A stretch of DNA of 64,000 nt from Lewinellaceae bacterium. Its GTDB lineage: Bacteria > Bacteroidota > Bacteroidia > Chitinophagales > Saprospiraceae. The notes beneath the pieces are model-generated. The model ran no database searches, was not told the DNA's origin, and was given only the letters and a program-made list of their open reading frames with translations. Each line of letters begins with the position of its first letter. Position 1 is the first letter of the stretch. This document shows positions 9,729 through 16,672 of the stretch, piece after piece. The position numbers and the translations under genes are program-made. The stretch spans positions 1,922,001-1,986,000 of the forward strand of contig JACJYN010000002.1 in assembly GCA_020636095.1 (NCBI GenBank), read 5' to 3'.

Positions 9729-9808
9729 GTTGATTAAGGGGTTTGGAAAAAAATAACTGCGCCATTTTGAGTAGCCCATTTATATCCAAACCCCTAACAT
9801 CCGGCTAT

Positions 9809-10474
9809 TCAGAGTGTGTTCAACAAATTAACCAGCTCCTGCTTACTGGCAATGCCCAGTTTTTTGTATAGCGATTTGACGTAATGCCGCACCGTATTGA
9901 GGCCCACGTTGTGCATAGCCGCAATTTCCTTATAGGACAATCCCGAAGAAAGCCCTTTCGCTACTTCGATTTCCCGTCGGTGCAGCTCAATGCCCAACCG
10001 TTGGAGGGCCTCTGAATCGGCGAGGTCGAGTGGCCGGGATTTTTTTTCCTCCGGCCGGAAAAAACCAAGCAACGAGCTGGCCATCTGCGGTTCGATGAAA
10101 GCTCCTCCTTTGTGGGTGTCCCGGATAACATCCAGGATGCGCTCGGGCCGGCTGCTTTTTACAAAATATCCCAGCGCCCCCTTCTGAAGCGCTTTCAACA
10201 AATATTCTGGTTCCGTATGGCCGGTAATGATGACGACCTTGGCGGCCGGCAATAACCGCTTTAATTTGCCGATCTGATCGAGGCTGTCCTGCTCGGCCAG
10301 GCTTATATCCAGCAAAACAATATCGGGCTTATGGTCTAGTTGGAGCAACTCAAAGAATTGGCCCATGGAAGCAGCCTCAAAGGCCAGTTCAAATTCATGG
10401 GGGTGGCATTGCAGGAGAAAGATGATCTCTTCCCGGACCAATGGATCATCATCGATTATACCTATTCGGATCAT
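9809..10474 (-). CDS. NarL/LuxR-family response regulator
   Basis: The 221-residue protein has a receiver domain (1-125) with the acidic pocket IDDD (8-10), the phosphoryl acceptor Asp56 (DIVLLDISL), the switch Thr (ITGHTE) and Lys (FVKSSRP). The LuxR-type helix-turn-helix is at about 165-220 (GLSYKEIAAMHNVGLNTVRH followed by YVKSLYKKL). It should bind DNA when phosphorylated, probably by the sensor kinase convergent with it at 6372-9572. It is a close paralogue of the regulator at 18641-19330: both keep the same insertion between domains and the same C-terminal helix. The upstream region shares a motif with that paralogue (see 10678). Confidence 0.92.
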   Translation of the reverse strand: MIRIGIIDDDPLVREEIIFLLQCHPHEFELAFEAASMGQFFELLQLDHKPDIVLLDISLAEQDSLDQIGKLKRLLPAAKVVIITGHTEPEYLLKALQKGALGYFVKSSRPERILDVIRDTHKGGAFIEPQMASSLLGFFRPEEKKSRPLDLADSEALQRLGIELHRREIEVAKGLSSGLSYKEIAAMHNVGLNTVRHYVKSLYKKLGIASKQELVNLLNTL

Positions 10475-10677
10475 ATCAAAACCACAATATCATTTTTTTC
10501 GCAGAAAGTATAGCATTCATGGTTGCTAAATCATCTGTTTAAATACATTATTATTGAAGGTGTTCAAAGATAAAAAATGATAATTTGAAATTTGAACATG
10601 CTCTTGTAGGAGTTAGCGGCGCGGGAAGGCGCTTTCATGTATTGAATTTTCATTTTTGAACATCACTATTACATCAA

Positions 10678-10737
10678 TTTCACATGGTTATGCAATTGGT
10701 GCAGGCTTTGGAAAGCCTTTTATTTGCAATGTGAAAT
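10678..10737. promoter_or_regulatory. Motif shared upstream of two response-regulator genes (copy 1)
   Basis: The string TTTCACAT, three variable bases, TATGCAATTG, one variable base, TGCA occurs at 10678-10702 and again at 19427-19452. Both copies lie upstream of paralogous NarL-type regulators read leftwards. An inverted arm ATGTGAAA follows at 10730-10737. A small hairpin with GGCTTT/AAAGCC and a T-rich tail lies between. It may be an operator or a shared promoter; which is not decided by the sequence. Confidence 0.5.
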
Positions 10738-10929
10738 TTTAGCTTGTTTAGAAGCCGCTTGCATTACAACGTTCCGACACCTTCCCAATATTCCGCTTAT
10801 ATACCCATACGCACGATTGTGCGAAGAAAGCCGGTATTCATTCAACTGATTGCCGCACCGTCTGTAGTATATGAAAAATGAAATTATTGGCTTTAAATCA
10901 CCTTCAAAAACTCATTTTCCGTATGATCC

Positions 10930-10961
10930 TTTGATAAAGTCTAAATTTAGTTCTATATTTG
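10930..10961 (+). promoter_or_regulatory. Bacteroidota-type promoter for the helical-repeat gene locus
   Basis: TTTG at 10930-10933 is followed after 20 bases by TATATTTG at 10954-10961, matching the Bacteroidota housekeeping consensus TTTG-N19/20-TAnnTTTG. Transcription would start near 10968, leaving a leader of about 410 nt before the ATG at 11382. That leader has a hairpin ATCGGA/TCCGAT at about 10997-11013 and a possible short ORF at 11191. The rest of 10475-11381 shows no supported gene. Confidence 0.5.
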
Positions 10962-11190
10962 ATTCCTGTAGTCAAAATTCTTGAAACAGCTTTATATCGG
11001 ATATTGTCCGATGAGCATTCCCCCTCTCCAAGTACTTTAAACGGCACTTTCGTCCCAAAACTAATTTTTAATGTTGTATAGGCATGGAACGCTGATGTTT
11101 TCAGCTTCTGTGCCATAATGCATTGTAGCGCCATCTACTTATGGGATGGACACTGAGCTGAGTAAACCATTATGCACAAATCATACAATC

Positions 11191-11361
11191 ATGAAAAAGA
11201 TGGCCTGTAAACCCCAAAGTGCTCTGTTCGCTGCCTTATTTTATTCCTTCAGTATGCCTTATACCACCTTCCTTCCACTGTTGGCATTGTTTCGTTGTTT
11301 AGCCTCCTATATTGCTGTAACCTCATGTCAAGTTGTGTTGCCGCAAGCCTTGGTTGGCTGA
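11191..11361 (+). CDS. Possible short hydrophobic leader ORF
   Basis: An ATG at 11191 opens 56 codons (MKKMACKPQSALFAALFYSF...) with a long hydrophobic middle and three cysteines, ending 20 bp before the start of the helical-repeat gene. It could be a membrane peptide made from the same transcript or merely an open stretch in the leader. No family is recognised and no strong ribosome-binding site is seen. Confidence 0.25.
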   Translation: MKKMACKPQSALFAALFYSFSMPYTTFLPLLALFRCLASYIAVTSCQVVLPQALVG

Positions 11362-11381
11362 ACTCCAAAACACACGGAAGC

Positions 11382-12896
11382 ATGAAAGACTTAATAGATC
11401 TGACTCAGATCATTACGAGAACGAAGCTGCGCTCGGTTGAACTGATAGGAAACGATACCGGAGAAGGAACCTCAAAACTCCAGGAATTCTATGACTTGGT
11501 CTCCGAAGGCAGCTTTGCAGATGACGACGAAGCTGCCGGGCACTTCTATGGGAAAGGAAAAAGCCACCCCGGGTATCAGAAGCTGCGCAAAACCCTAAAG
11601 GACCGCCTGGTTAACTCTCTTTTTGTCATCGACCTCAAGCAAGCTTCTTATACCGATCGCCAGAAGGCCTATTATGAAGCCTATAAGGAATGGGCCGCCG
11701 CCAAGATCCTATTTGGGAAAAATGCCCGAACCGCCGCCGCCGGCCTGGGGCGCAAGCTGCTCAAGATTGCCCACAAGTATGAATTCACAGAGTTAATCGT
11801 CGATATAAGCCATACGCTGAGGCTTTACTACGGTACTATTGAGGGCGACTATAAAAAGTTCCAGCAGTACAACGAGGATTTTAAAATCCACGAACAGTTG
11901 TGGATTGCCGAAAACCGGGCCGAAGAGTTTTTCATTGAACTCAGCATCGGCTTTATCAACAGCAAGGCAACCAAATCAGATTTTAAAGACAAGGCCCTGG
12001 AGTACTACAACCAGGTCAAAGACGCGCTGGGCCAATATGATTCGTATCAGTTGCACCTTTGTGGCCGGCTGATCGAAGCCAGCATCTACACCAGCGTAAA
12101 TGAATATGAGGAAACCCTCGATGTGTGTAACCGGGCCATCGCTTTTTTCGAGAAAAAGGACTTCATCGCCCGGGTCCCATTGCAGGTATTCCTGTATCAG
12201 AAGTTTGTCTGCCATGTCCAGCTCCGGCAGTTTGAGGAAGCTATGGCAGCGGCTGAGGCTTGCCTGCCGTACCTCGAAGAAGGCGCTTTCAACTGGTTCA
12301 AGGTCTACGAACTGTACTTTATGCTCTATACGCACAGCGGGCAATACGAGCAGGCTGAAGATATTCTGGCCAGAATCATGGCTCATCCCCGGTTTGGAGA
12401 CCTGCCCGAAAACGTTCAGGAGACCTGGAAGATATCAGAGGCGTACCTGTATTTTCTGGGATGTACGGGGCATCTGCCGGCTAAAGAAGCGGAAGAGGAG
12501 GAAGGCCGGCGCTTCCGCCTGTCCAGATTCCTCAATGAAATGCAAGTATTCTCCAAGGATAAACAAGGCATGAATATCGCCATTGTGATCATCGAAATCC
12601 TGATGGGCATCGCCCAGGGAAAATACGACGAGCTGATCGACCGGGTAGAAGCCGTGGACAAATACCGCAGCCGCTACCTTAAAGAGGAGGAAGTCGTTCG
12701 CGCCAACCACTTCCTGCGAATGCTGCTGCAGATTCCCAAAAATGCATTTCGCCGGGAAGAGGCCGTCGCCAAGGCTCAGGAAGACCGGCTGGCCCTGGAA
12801 GCCATTCCCATTGAGATGGCCAACCAAACGCACGAAATTGAGATCATCCCTTATGAAAAACTATGGGAGATAGTCCTGGAAATACTGCCGGATTGA
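11382..12896 (+). CDS. Large alpha-helical (TPR-like) repeat protein, unknown function
   Basis: I choose the ATG at 11382 (MKDLIDLTQIITRTKLRSVE), preceded by CGGAAG; the frame stays open upstream but those residues look unlike coding sequence. The 504-residue protein is almost entirely helical, without signal peptide or membrane helix. Degenerate TPR-like helical pairs run from about residue 110 to 420 (for example FEEAMAAAEACLPYLEEGAF and SGQYEQAEDILARIM). The N-terminal 90 residues carry a conserved-looking block (ELIGNDTGEG, YGKGKSHPGYQKLRKTLKDR). It has no DNA-binding or enzymatic motif that I recognise. Architecturally it resembles TPR proteins that sense peptides or scaffold complexes, and it is followed by short ORFs, but any link to peptide sensing is inference. 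Confidence 0.8.
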   Translation: MKDLIDLTQIITRTKLRSVELIGNDTGEGTSKLQEFYDLVSEGSFADDDEAAGHFYGKGKSHPGYQKLRKTLKDRLVNSLFVIDLKQASYTDRQKAYYEAYKEWAAAKILFGKNARTAAAGLGRKLLKIAHKYEFTELIVDISHTLRLYYGTIEGDYKKFQQYNEDFKIHEQLWIAENRAEEFFIELSIGFINSKATKSDFKDKALEYYNQVKDALGQYDSYQLHLCGRLIEASIYTSVNEYEETLDVCNRAIAFFEKKDFIARVPLQVFLYQKFVCHVQLRQFEEAMAAAEACLPYLEEGAFNWFKVYELYFMLYTHSGQYEQAEDILARIMAHPRFGDLPENVQETWKISEAYLYFLGCTGHLPAKEAEEEEGRRFRLSRFLNEMQVFSKDKQGMNIAIVIIEILMGIAQGKYDELIDRVEAVDKYRSRYLKEEEVVRANHFLRMLLQIPKNAFRREEAVAKAQEDRLALEAIPIEMANQTHEIEIIPYEKLWEIVLEILPD

Positions 12897-13035
12897 GCGG
12901 TTTGAATAGGGGTTTATTACGCATTAAAAAATAATTTAATTTGTAACATATTTGTAAATTGGTCGTTTGTTAATTATGAAAATATATAATATGTAAAATC
13001 TATTTAGAGCTGATTTTTAACAAACACTGAGTAAT

Positions 13036-13185
13036 ATGCACAATTTACAACAACATTCTCGTGAAGAGGGTGGAAAAGCGGATGCCTTCGCTTTCACCCA
13101 GTCTCCTCCTTACCTCCCTCATTTTCTTAGAATTGTCAATGTTGATATCATTGGCCCTGACTCACAGGTTAACACTGGCTTTTAA
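13036..13185 (+). CDS. Short ORF with NVDIIGP motif (copy 1)
   Basis: The 49-codon ORF begins MHNLQQHSREEGGKADAFAF and carries NVDIIGP at 13138-13158, then DSQVNTGF and a stop. The same seven residues end a second short ORF at 14862-14945. It starts 140 bp after the helical-repeat gene and is followed 25 bp later by a strong terminator, so it is probably the last part of that transcript or its own small transcript. It has no signal peptide. A peptide product is likely but its role is unknown. Confidence 0.5.
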   Translation: MHNLQQHSREEGGKADAFAFTQSPPYLPHFLRIVNVDIIGPDSQVNTGF

Positions 13186-13210
13186 CCTGTAACGTTGACA
13201 AACTGCGATT

Positions 13211-13263
13211 GGCCTTGCCGGCGCGGTTGGCCCTTTTCCAACTGCGCTGGCAAGGCCTTTCTT
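13211..13263 (+). terminator. Strong intrinsic terminator
   Basis: A near-perfect 20-bp stem starting GGCCTTGCC and ending GGCAAGGCC closes on a CCCTTTT loop and is followed by TTTCTT. It would end rightward transcription of the helical-repeat gene and the NVDIIGP ORF. Confidence 0.8.
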
Positions 13264-13384
13264 CATGAGAAATAGGGAGTGTTCGGTGTTTCGGTGTTCG
13301 CAATTCGCTGTTCGCACCCCGTCCTCGTGCCTCGGCCGGGCAAGCTTCCTCCTTCTTTCAGCCGCCGAAGCTTCAGCGTAGGAG

Positions 13385-13453
13385 GCCCCACTCCCCACTT
13401 CCCACTTCCGACTTCCGACTTCCCACTTCCGACTTCCCACTTCCCACTTCCCC
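13385..13453. repeat. CT-rich simple repeat
   Basis: Alternating ACTTCCC and GACTTCC units (about nine) run directly into the promoter-like block at 13453. A shorter CATTC/CTTCC tract holds the same position before the second promoter copy (14389-14437). It is not protein-coding. Confidence 0.7.
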
Positions 13454-13510
13454 AGGGTAAGTAAAACCCAAAAACTGTCCCGCCCTGCCCGCCATTCTTC
13501 CCTTACTTTT
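13453..13510 (+). promoter_or_regulatory. Triplicated promoter, copy 1
   Basis: The block GTAAAACCCAAAAACTGTCC (13461-13480) is followed after exactly 23 bases by TACTTTT (from 13504), matching the -7 consensus TAnnTTTG except the last base. The same block and the same 23-base gap recur at 14449-14498 and 14566-14622. This copy would start transcription near 13518, just before a probable small RNA. Confidence 0.6.
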
Positions 13511-13517
13511 ATTCCAT

Positions 13518-13607
13518 GTTTAGGTTGTATTACAGTCAAGCAAAGTAAGTAGTAAAATAGTGTTTGTATGTCAGGAGAGCCTGCACCGTTTTCGGAGCAG
13601 GCTTTTT
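13518..13607 (+). ncRNA. Candidate small RNA of about 90 nt
   Basis: Between promoter copy 1 and a textbook terminator there is room for only a 10-codon ORF (MFRLYYSQAK at 13516). The terminator at 13578-13607 has the stem AGCCTGC-A-CCG, a TTTT loop, the complementary strand and a run of six T. The Uma2 gene on the other strand ends 85 bp further on. A small regulatory RNA or a leaderless micro-peptide message is the simplest reading; the start site is inferred, not seen. Confidence 0.45.
13578..13607 (+). terminator. Intrinsic terminator of the candidate small RNA
   Basis: Perfect stem AGCCTGC/GCAGGCT with an inner CCG/CGG stem and a TTTT loop, followed by TTTTTT. The T run is only on the + strand, so it serves rightward transcription and not the leftward Uma2 gene. 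Confidence 0.8.
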
Positions 13608-13691
13608 TCATTCCTCAACTTCCAAAACGAGTTCAGAACAGGCGTTGCCCGGGGGGGAGTAAAAGTGAGAGCTGTAGGAGACGGGAAACAG

Positions 13692-14333
13692 TTAACTTTT
13701 TCCGAACAACCTGAACTCCGACAGGTTGAGAACGAAACCGGGCAGCACGTCCTCTCCGGAAAGCTGTCCGTCAAAACCGGACACCACTTCTTTGCCGCCA
13801 TTCCTCCTATATATATATGCTTTCTCTTCGTACGGGTCGATCAGCCACGCCAGCCGTACGCCATTCCCGATCCAGGTTTCCTCCATTTTTTTCTTCAACT
13901 TTTTAAGCTTATCACTCTTAGAGCGGAGCTCGGCCACAAAATCCGGAACGGCCAAAATGAATTCCTCCTCGATCTGTTCCGGGCGAAGCTGCGCCATCTT
14001 CTGGCTGCTAACCCAGGCAACATCCGGCGATTTGGTCGACCCATCCGGCAGGTTGAATCCCGTACTGGGGCTGAAGGCCTGGCCGCCTAAATGTTGTTCG
14101 CAAAAGTTGCCCACCCTGAGAGAGAGTTTGTTTTCCCGGATACCACTGCCTCCTTTTACTGGTGTCATAAGGCTGATATTTCCATTTTTTTCCCGCTCCA
14201 TCAATAGTTCAGGATGGCGCTCCACTAGTTCATAGAACTGCTGCCGGCTCAGTCCCTTCACGATAATTTCTCCGCCCAACTCCACGATTTCCTGGATCGG
14301 TATTTTGCTTGGTGCAACAGTTCCTGTTGGCAT
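13692..14333 (-). CDS. Uma2-family (DUF820) PD-(D/E)XK nuclease-like protein
   Basis: The 213-residue protein matches the Uma2/DUF820 family, which has a PD-(D/E)XK nuclease fold. The expected catalytic positions are visible: the Asp of SPDVAWVS (about residue 103), the E of FVAELRSKSDK (about 134) and its following Lys. Family landmarks QFYELVERHPELLMEREKNG and WLIDPYEEKAYIYR are also present. Such proteins are very common in cyanobacteria and occur in Bacteroidota, usually in multiple copies and often associated with mobile DNA; their biological role is not established. It is monocistronic and lies between promoter copies 1 and 2, read against them. Confidence 0.85.
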   Translation of the reverse strand: MPTGTVAPSKIPIQEIVELGGEIIVKGLSRQQFYELVERHPELLMEREKNGNISLMTPVKGGSGIRENKLSLRVGNFCEQHLGGQAFSPSTGFNLPDGSTKSPDVAWVSSQKMAQLRPEQIEEEFILAVPDFVAELRSKSDKLKKLKKKMEETWIGNGVRLAWLIDPYEEKAYIYRRNGGKEVVSGFDGQLSGEDVLPGFVLNLSEFRLFGKS

Positions 14334-14445
14334 GGTGTATTTTTTTTTGCTTCTACAAGATAAAGCTTTCTTTTAAAAAATTCTGGTTCCGACTTCCCCC
14401 TTCCCTCATTCCCTCATTCATTCATTCCTTCATCCCCCCCGGGGG

Positions 14446-14498
14446 TATGTAAAACCCCAAAACTGTCCCCACCTTTCGGAGCTTCCCACCTTACCTTT
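14446..14498 (+). promoter_or_regulatory. Triplicated promoter, copy 2
   Basis: GTAAAACCCCAAAACTGTCC (14449-14468) is followed after 23 bases by TACCTTTA (14492-14499). Nothing coding follows before copy 3 begins about 65 bp downstream, so this promoter either reads through copy 3 or is a relic of duplication. Confidence 0.6.
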
Positions 14499-14562
14499 AT
14501 ATCATCAACTACAGAGAATTACACATCACACCATTCTTTCCCAAAAACGAACCCTGCGCAGG

Positions 14563-14622
14563 CGGGGGTATGTAAAATCAAAATTCTGTCCGCGAACCTG
14601 GAGGTAGGTTGAAGTAACTTTG
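14563..14622 (+). promoter_or_regulatory. Triplicated promoter, copy 3
   Basis: GGGGGTATGTAAAATC and ATTCTGTCC (14565-14591) are followed after 23 bases by TAACTTTG (14615-14622), a perfect TAnnTTTG. The predicted leader contains a hairpin (CCGAAAAC and GTTTTCGG arms, about 14655-14700). Short ORFs at 14724 and 14862 and the gene at 15000 follow in the same direction. Confidence 0.65.
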
Positions 14623-14723
14623 AAATATCAAAGGAACAAAAAGAAAGCTACCTCCGAAAACTGCCTGATACAACTACACACCAGCAGGGTTTTCGGAACC
14701 AGAAAAACAGCGCGAATAAACGA

Positions 14724-14801
14724 ATGAGTTCAGGCTACTGGCTCAAGGGAATGTCTTGCGACATAACCCAACAGGAGAGCTATGCCCAGTCCACCCGTTG
14801 A
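14724..14801 (+). CDS. Short ORF, 25 codons
   Basis: MSSGYWLKGMSCDITQQESY and five further residues, lying in the transcript expected from promoter copy 3, before the NVDIIGP ORF. No homologue is recognised; it may be non-coding leader sequence. Confidence 0.2.
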   Translation: MSSGYWLKGMSCDITQQESYAQSTR

Positions 14802-14861
14802 TTCGCCCACCCGTGGAGGCCGATCTGAACCATACTTCTTCATCCACAAAATCTAAGACAG

Positions 14862-14945
14862 ATGAAAGCTATTGGCATTCAACTGAACGGTACCTCTATG
14901 CAATTTGACAAAGGAATCATCAACGTAGACATCATAGGGCCCTGA
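14862..14945 (+). CDS. Short ORF with NVDIIGP motif (copy 2)
   Basis: The 27-codon ORF MKAIGIQLNGTSMQF... ends exactly with INVDIIGP. The same NVDIIGP occurs in the ORF at 13036-13185, where the codons differ (AATGTTGATATC versus AACGTAGACATC), which argues that the peptide and not the DNA has been kept. It is preceded by AAGACAG as a weak ribosome-binding site and lies downstream of promoter copy 3. Confidence 0.45.
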   Translation: MKAIGIQLNGTSMQFDKGIINVDIIGP

Positions 14946-14999
14946 GTAAAATTTGGCAACCAACTTCAATCAGAAAAAGAGAGCGAAAAACAATAAGCC

Positions 15000-15446
15000 A
15001 TGATCCAGGGACACCCCCTTGAGAGAGAAGATATGCAGCCTACATGGGCTCCTGGAAAACAAGCAGTAGAAAATATCTTTGTCGCCGACGTACTATTTGG
15101 TTCTCCCAATAAAAGATGCGCCGGCGCGGGAATTTGTAAGGTGATAGCGCCCGTGGCTCAGGAAATGAGCCCCGACGGGCGCTGGGGATGCAACCGGGCA
15201 GTAGCCCTGGTGAGACTTGACTCTTCGGACACCCTTGTTTTCCAGTTCGTCAAACATTCGATGTGCCGAAAGGCCATCTCTAAATATTTCGGTAACGGTA
15301 TCTTCCTGGTGGAAGACCTCTTTGAGTTTCGCCAGAACTACTGGCTGGAGGGGTCGAGAACGATCAGCCCCGGGACTTACCCGGTGATGCGAAGTAAGGA
15401 GTACCTCACCGTCAGGTTCAATACGGAAAATATGATTCGAGAATAG
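15000..15446 (+). CDS. Unknown 148-residue protein with four cysteines
   Basis: I do not recognise this protein. It could start at the ATG at 15000 or, better by its ribosome-binding site (AGAGAGAAG), at 15033 (MQPTWAPGKQAVENIFVADV). It has no signal peptide or membrane helix. Four cysteines are spaced as CAGAGIC, WGCNRA and MCRKA; the first pair follows SPNKR. It contains plausible strand/turn alternation (NRAVALVRLDSSDTLVFQFV). It lies 54 bp behind the NVDIIGP short ORF in the same direction and may share its transcript. A metal-binding role is possible from the cysteines but not shown. Confidence 0.55.
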   Translation: MIQGHPLEREDMQPTWAPGKQAVENIFVADVLFGSPNKRCAGAGICKVIAPVAQEMSPDGRWGCNRAVALVRLDSSDTLVFQFVKHSMCRKAISKYFGNGIFLVEDLFEFRQNYWLEGSRTISPGTYPVMRSKEYLTVRFNTENMIRE

Positions 15447-15769
15447 TACAATTTTTGAAATGGGTTGTAATCAGTTTGTTAGGACTGCAAGTGTAACAAC
15501 TTGCTTACATGAGCTATCGTACTGACGATTCCGCCAAAAGTGCGTGGGACTGTCAGTACCTAACAGTGCTTTTCCATACGATCACATATAGTTTTTTTCA
15601 TTAGGTTGGAAGGCGCTAAGTTTTAAGCTCAGTGTCAGTGGGGCCCTCAGTGAAGTGTGCTTGCGTAGGACGCCGGAGGGCCTCAACCCATTTTTTTAAC
15701 AGCAGAGCAGTGCTTGGCGTTTCTTGCCACGAAGGCAAGGTTTGCATCAATACAAATCACAATCGATCC
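15447..15769. other. Gene-free stretch with an inverted repeat
   Basis: No supported gene. An inverted pair GTACTGAC and GTCAGTAC (about 15520-15558) could form a hairpin after the 15000 gene. The sequence GTTTTTTTCATTAGG and a low-complexity start of the next ORF follow. Confidence 0.4.
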
Positions 15770-16387
15770 ATGAAATACCGGGATACCCAATTTATTATTA
15801 CCCCTATTGACAGAGCACTGCGCTTTGCCAACCCCGGCATCGTATCGGAAAAGGAATGGATTCCCCTTTACAACACTTCCAGAGGGCTCTGTACAGAGCC
15901 TTCCCGGAAGTTTTTTTTTGAGTTGCCTTTACCATCTGGTTGGTTACAGGCTGGCCCACAGCGGGGAAGCATCCGGAACCCATCCTTTAAGTCGGAATTC
16001 GGAATTCGGAATTCGGAATTGGCCTCCGAATGGGCACTAAACGCCTGTTTCCCGCCTTCCGATTTCCGATTTACTCCGTCAGTCGCTTCGCTCGTGTCCG
16101 CCTTTAACGTCGGAACGTCCAAAGTCCAGATACTCAACACCAGACAGAACCAGCCCAACCCCTTCCGGGAAGAAACCGTGATCGGGTTCTACCTGCCGGA
16201 AGTTGCTGAAGCGACATTGGTTATCAGCGATGTTTCGGGGAAAGTGGTTAAGCTGCTCCGCATCCAGGGCGTCCGGGGTTACAACTCCGTAAGCCTGCGG
16301 CGCGATGAACTGCCAACCGGGGTACTACAGTACACTGTAAAGACAGATGAACATACCGATACCAAGACGATGATCATTACCGATTAA
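15770..16387 (+). pseudogene. Remnant of a T9SS-secreted protein: C-terminal sorting domain fused through a repeat
   Basis: The last 85 residues (from about 16130) form a good type A T9SS C-terminal sorting domain: NQPNPFREETVIGFYLPE, LVISDVSGKVVK, GYNSVSLRRDELPTGVLQYT and a terminal MIITD. The preceding frame is open but runs straight through a truncated group E repeat (15988-16129) and a GGAATTC microsatellite, so those residues are repeat-derived. The N-terminus (MKYRDTQFIITPIDRALRFA) has no signal peptide, which a T9SS substrate needs. I read it as the tail of a larger secreted protein cut by the repeat. A terminator follows at 16573. Confidence 0.6.
15988..16129. repeat. Group E element, left end missing
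   Basis: From GTCGGAATTCGG to CGTCCAAAGTCCAG this matches the copies at 9573 and 61201, including the block TTCCGATTTCCGATTTACTC. The left terminal repeat CTGGACTTTGGACG is absent and replaced by repeated GGAATTC units. It is read through as protein by the surrounding ORF. Confidence 0.8.
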
Positions 16388-16572
16388 GAACCTGCTTTCC
16401 CAACCAAACCGGCTACGAAGCGGCGCCGATGAAAGTCGGCGCCGGCTTCGGCTGGCAGAGGAGAGGCTCAAAAGAATCTCAATCCCAATTAGTGTAATTT
16501 TTCGGGTAAACACCCAATCCCAATTAGTGTTTTTTCAGCTCAATCCAACAAACTAGTAAACATTCCCAGTAC

Positions 16573-16600
16573 GGCGGCCACTTTGTGGCCGCCTTTTTTT
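16573..16600 (+). terminator. Intrinsic terminator
   Basis: Perfect stem GGCGGCCAC/GTGGCCGCC with a TTT loop and seven T. It would end rightward transcription from the T9SS remnant. The gap before it also carries CAATCCCAATTAGTGT twice. Confidence 0.85.
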
Positions 16601-16672
16601 GTGTCATGCATGCATGGCACTTATAAGCTCTTAACTAACAGATCAAGTATTGGAAAGAATGAGGCTCAACAA

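Noticed and set aside
10550..10610. TTTGAACATGCTCTT as a possible right end of a group A variant, with AGAGTGTGTTCAA at 9811 as its left end
   Set aside because: The two lie about 800 bp apart around an intact response-regulator gene, the core is absent and the match is short; probably chance or a very old remnant.
10904..11134. 76-codon minus-strand ORF
   Set aside because: Lies over the promoter and leader of the helical-repeat gene, with no motif and no good start.
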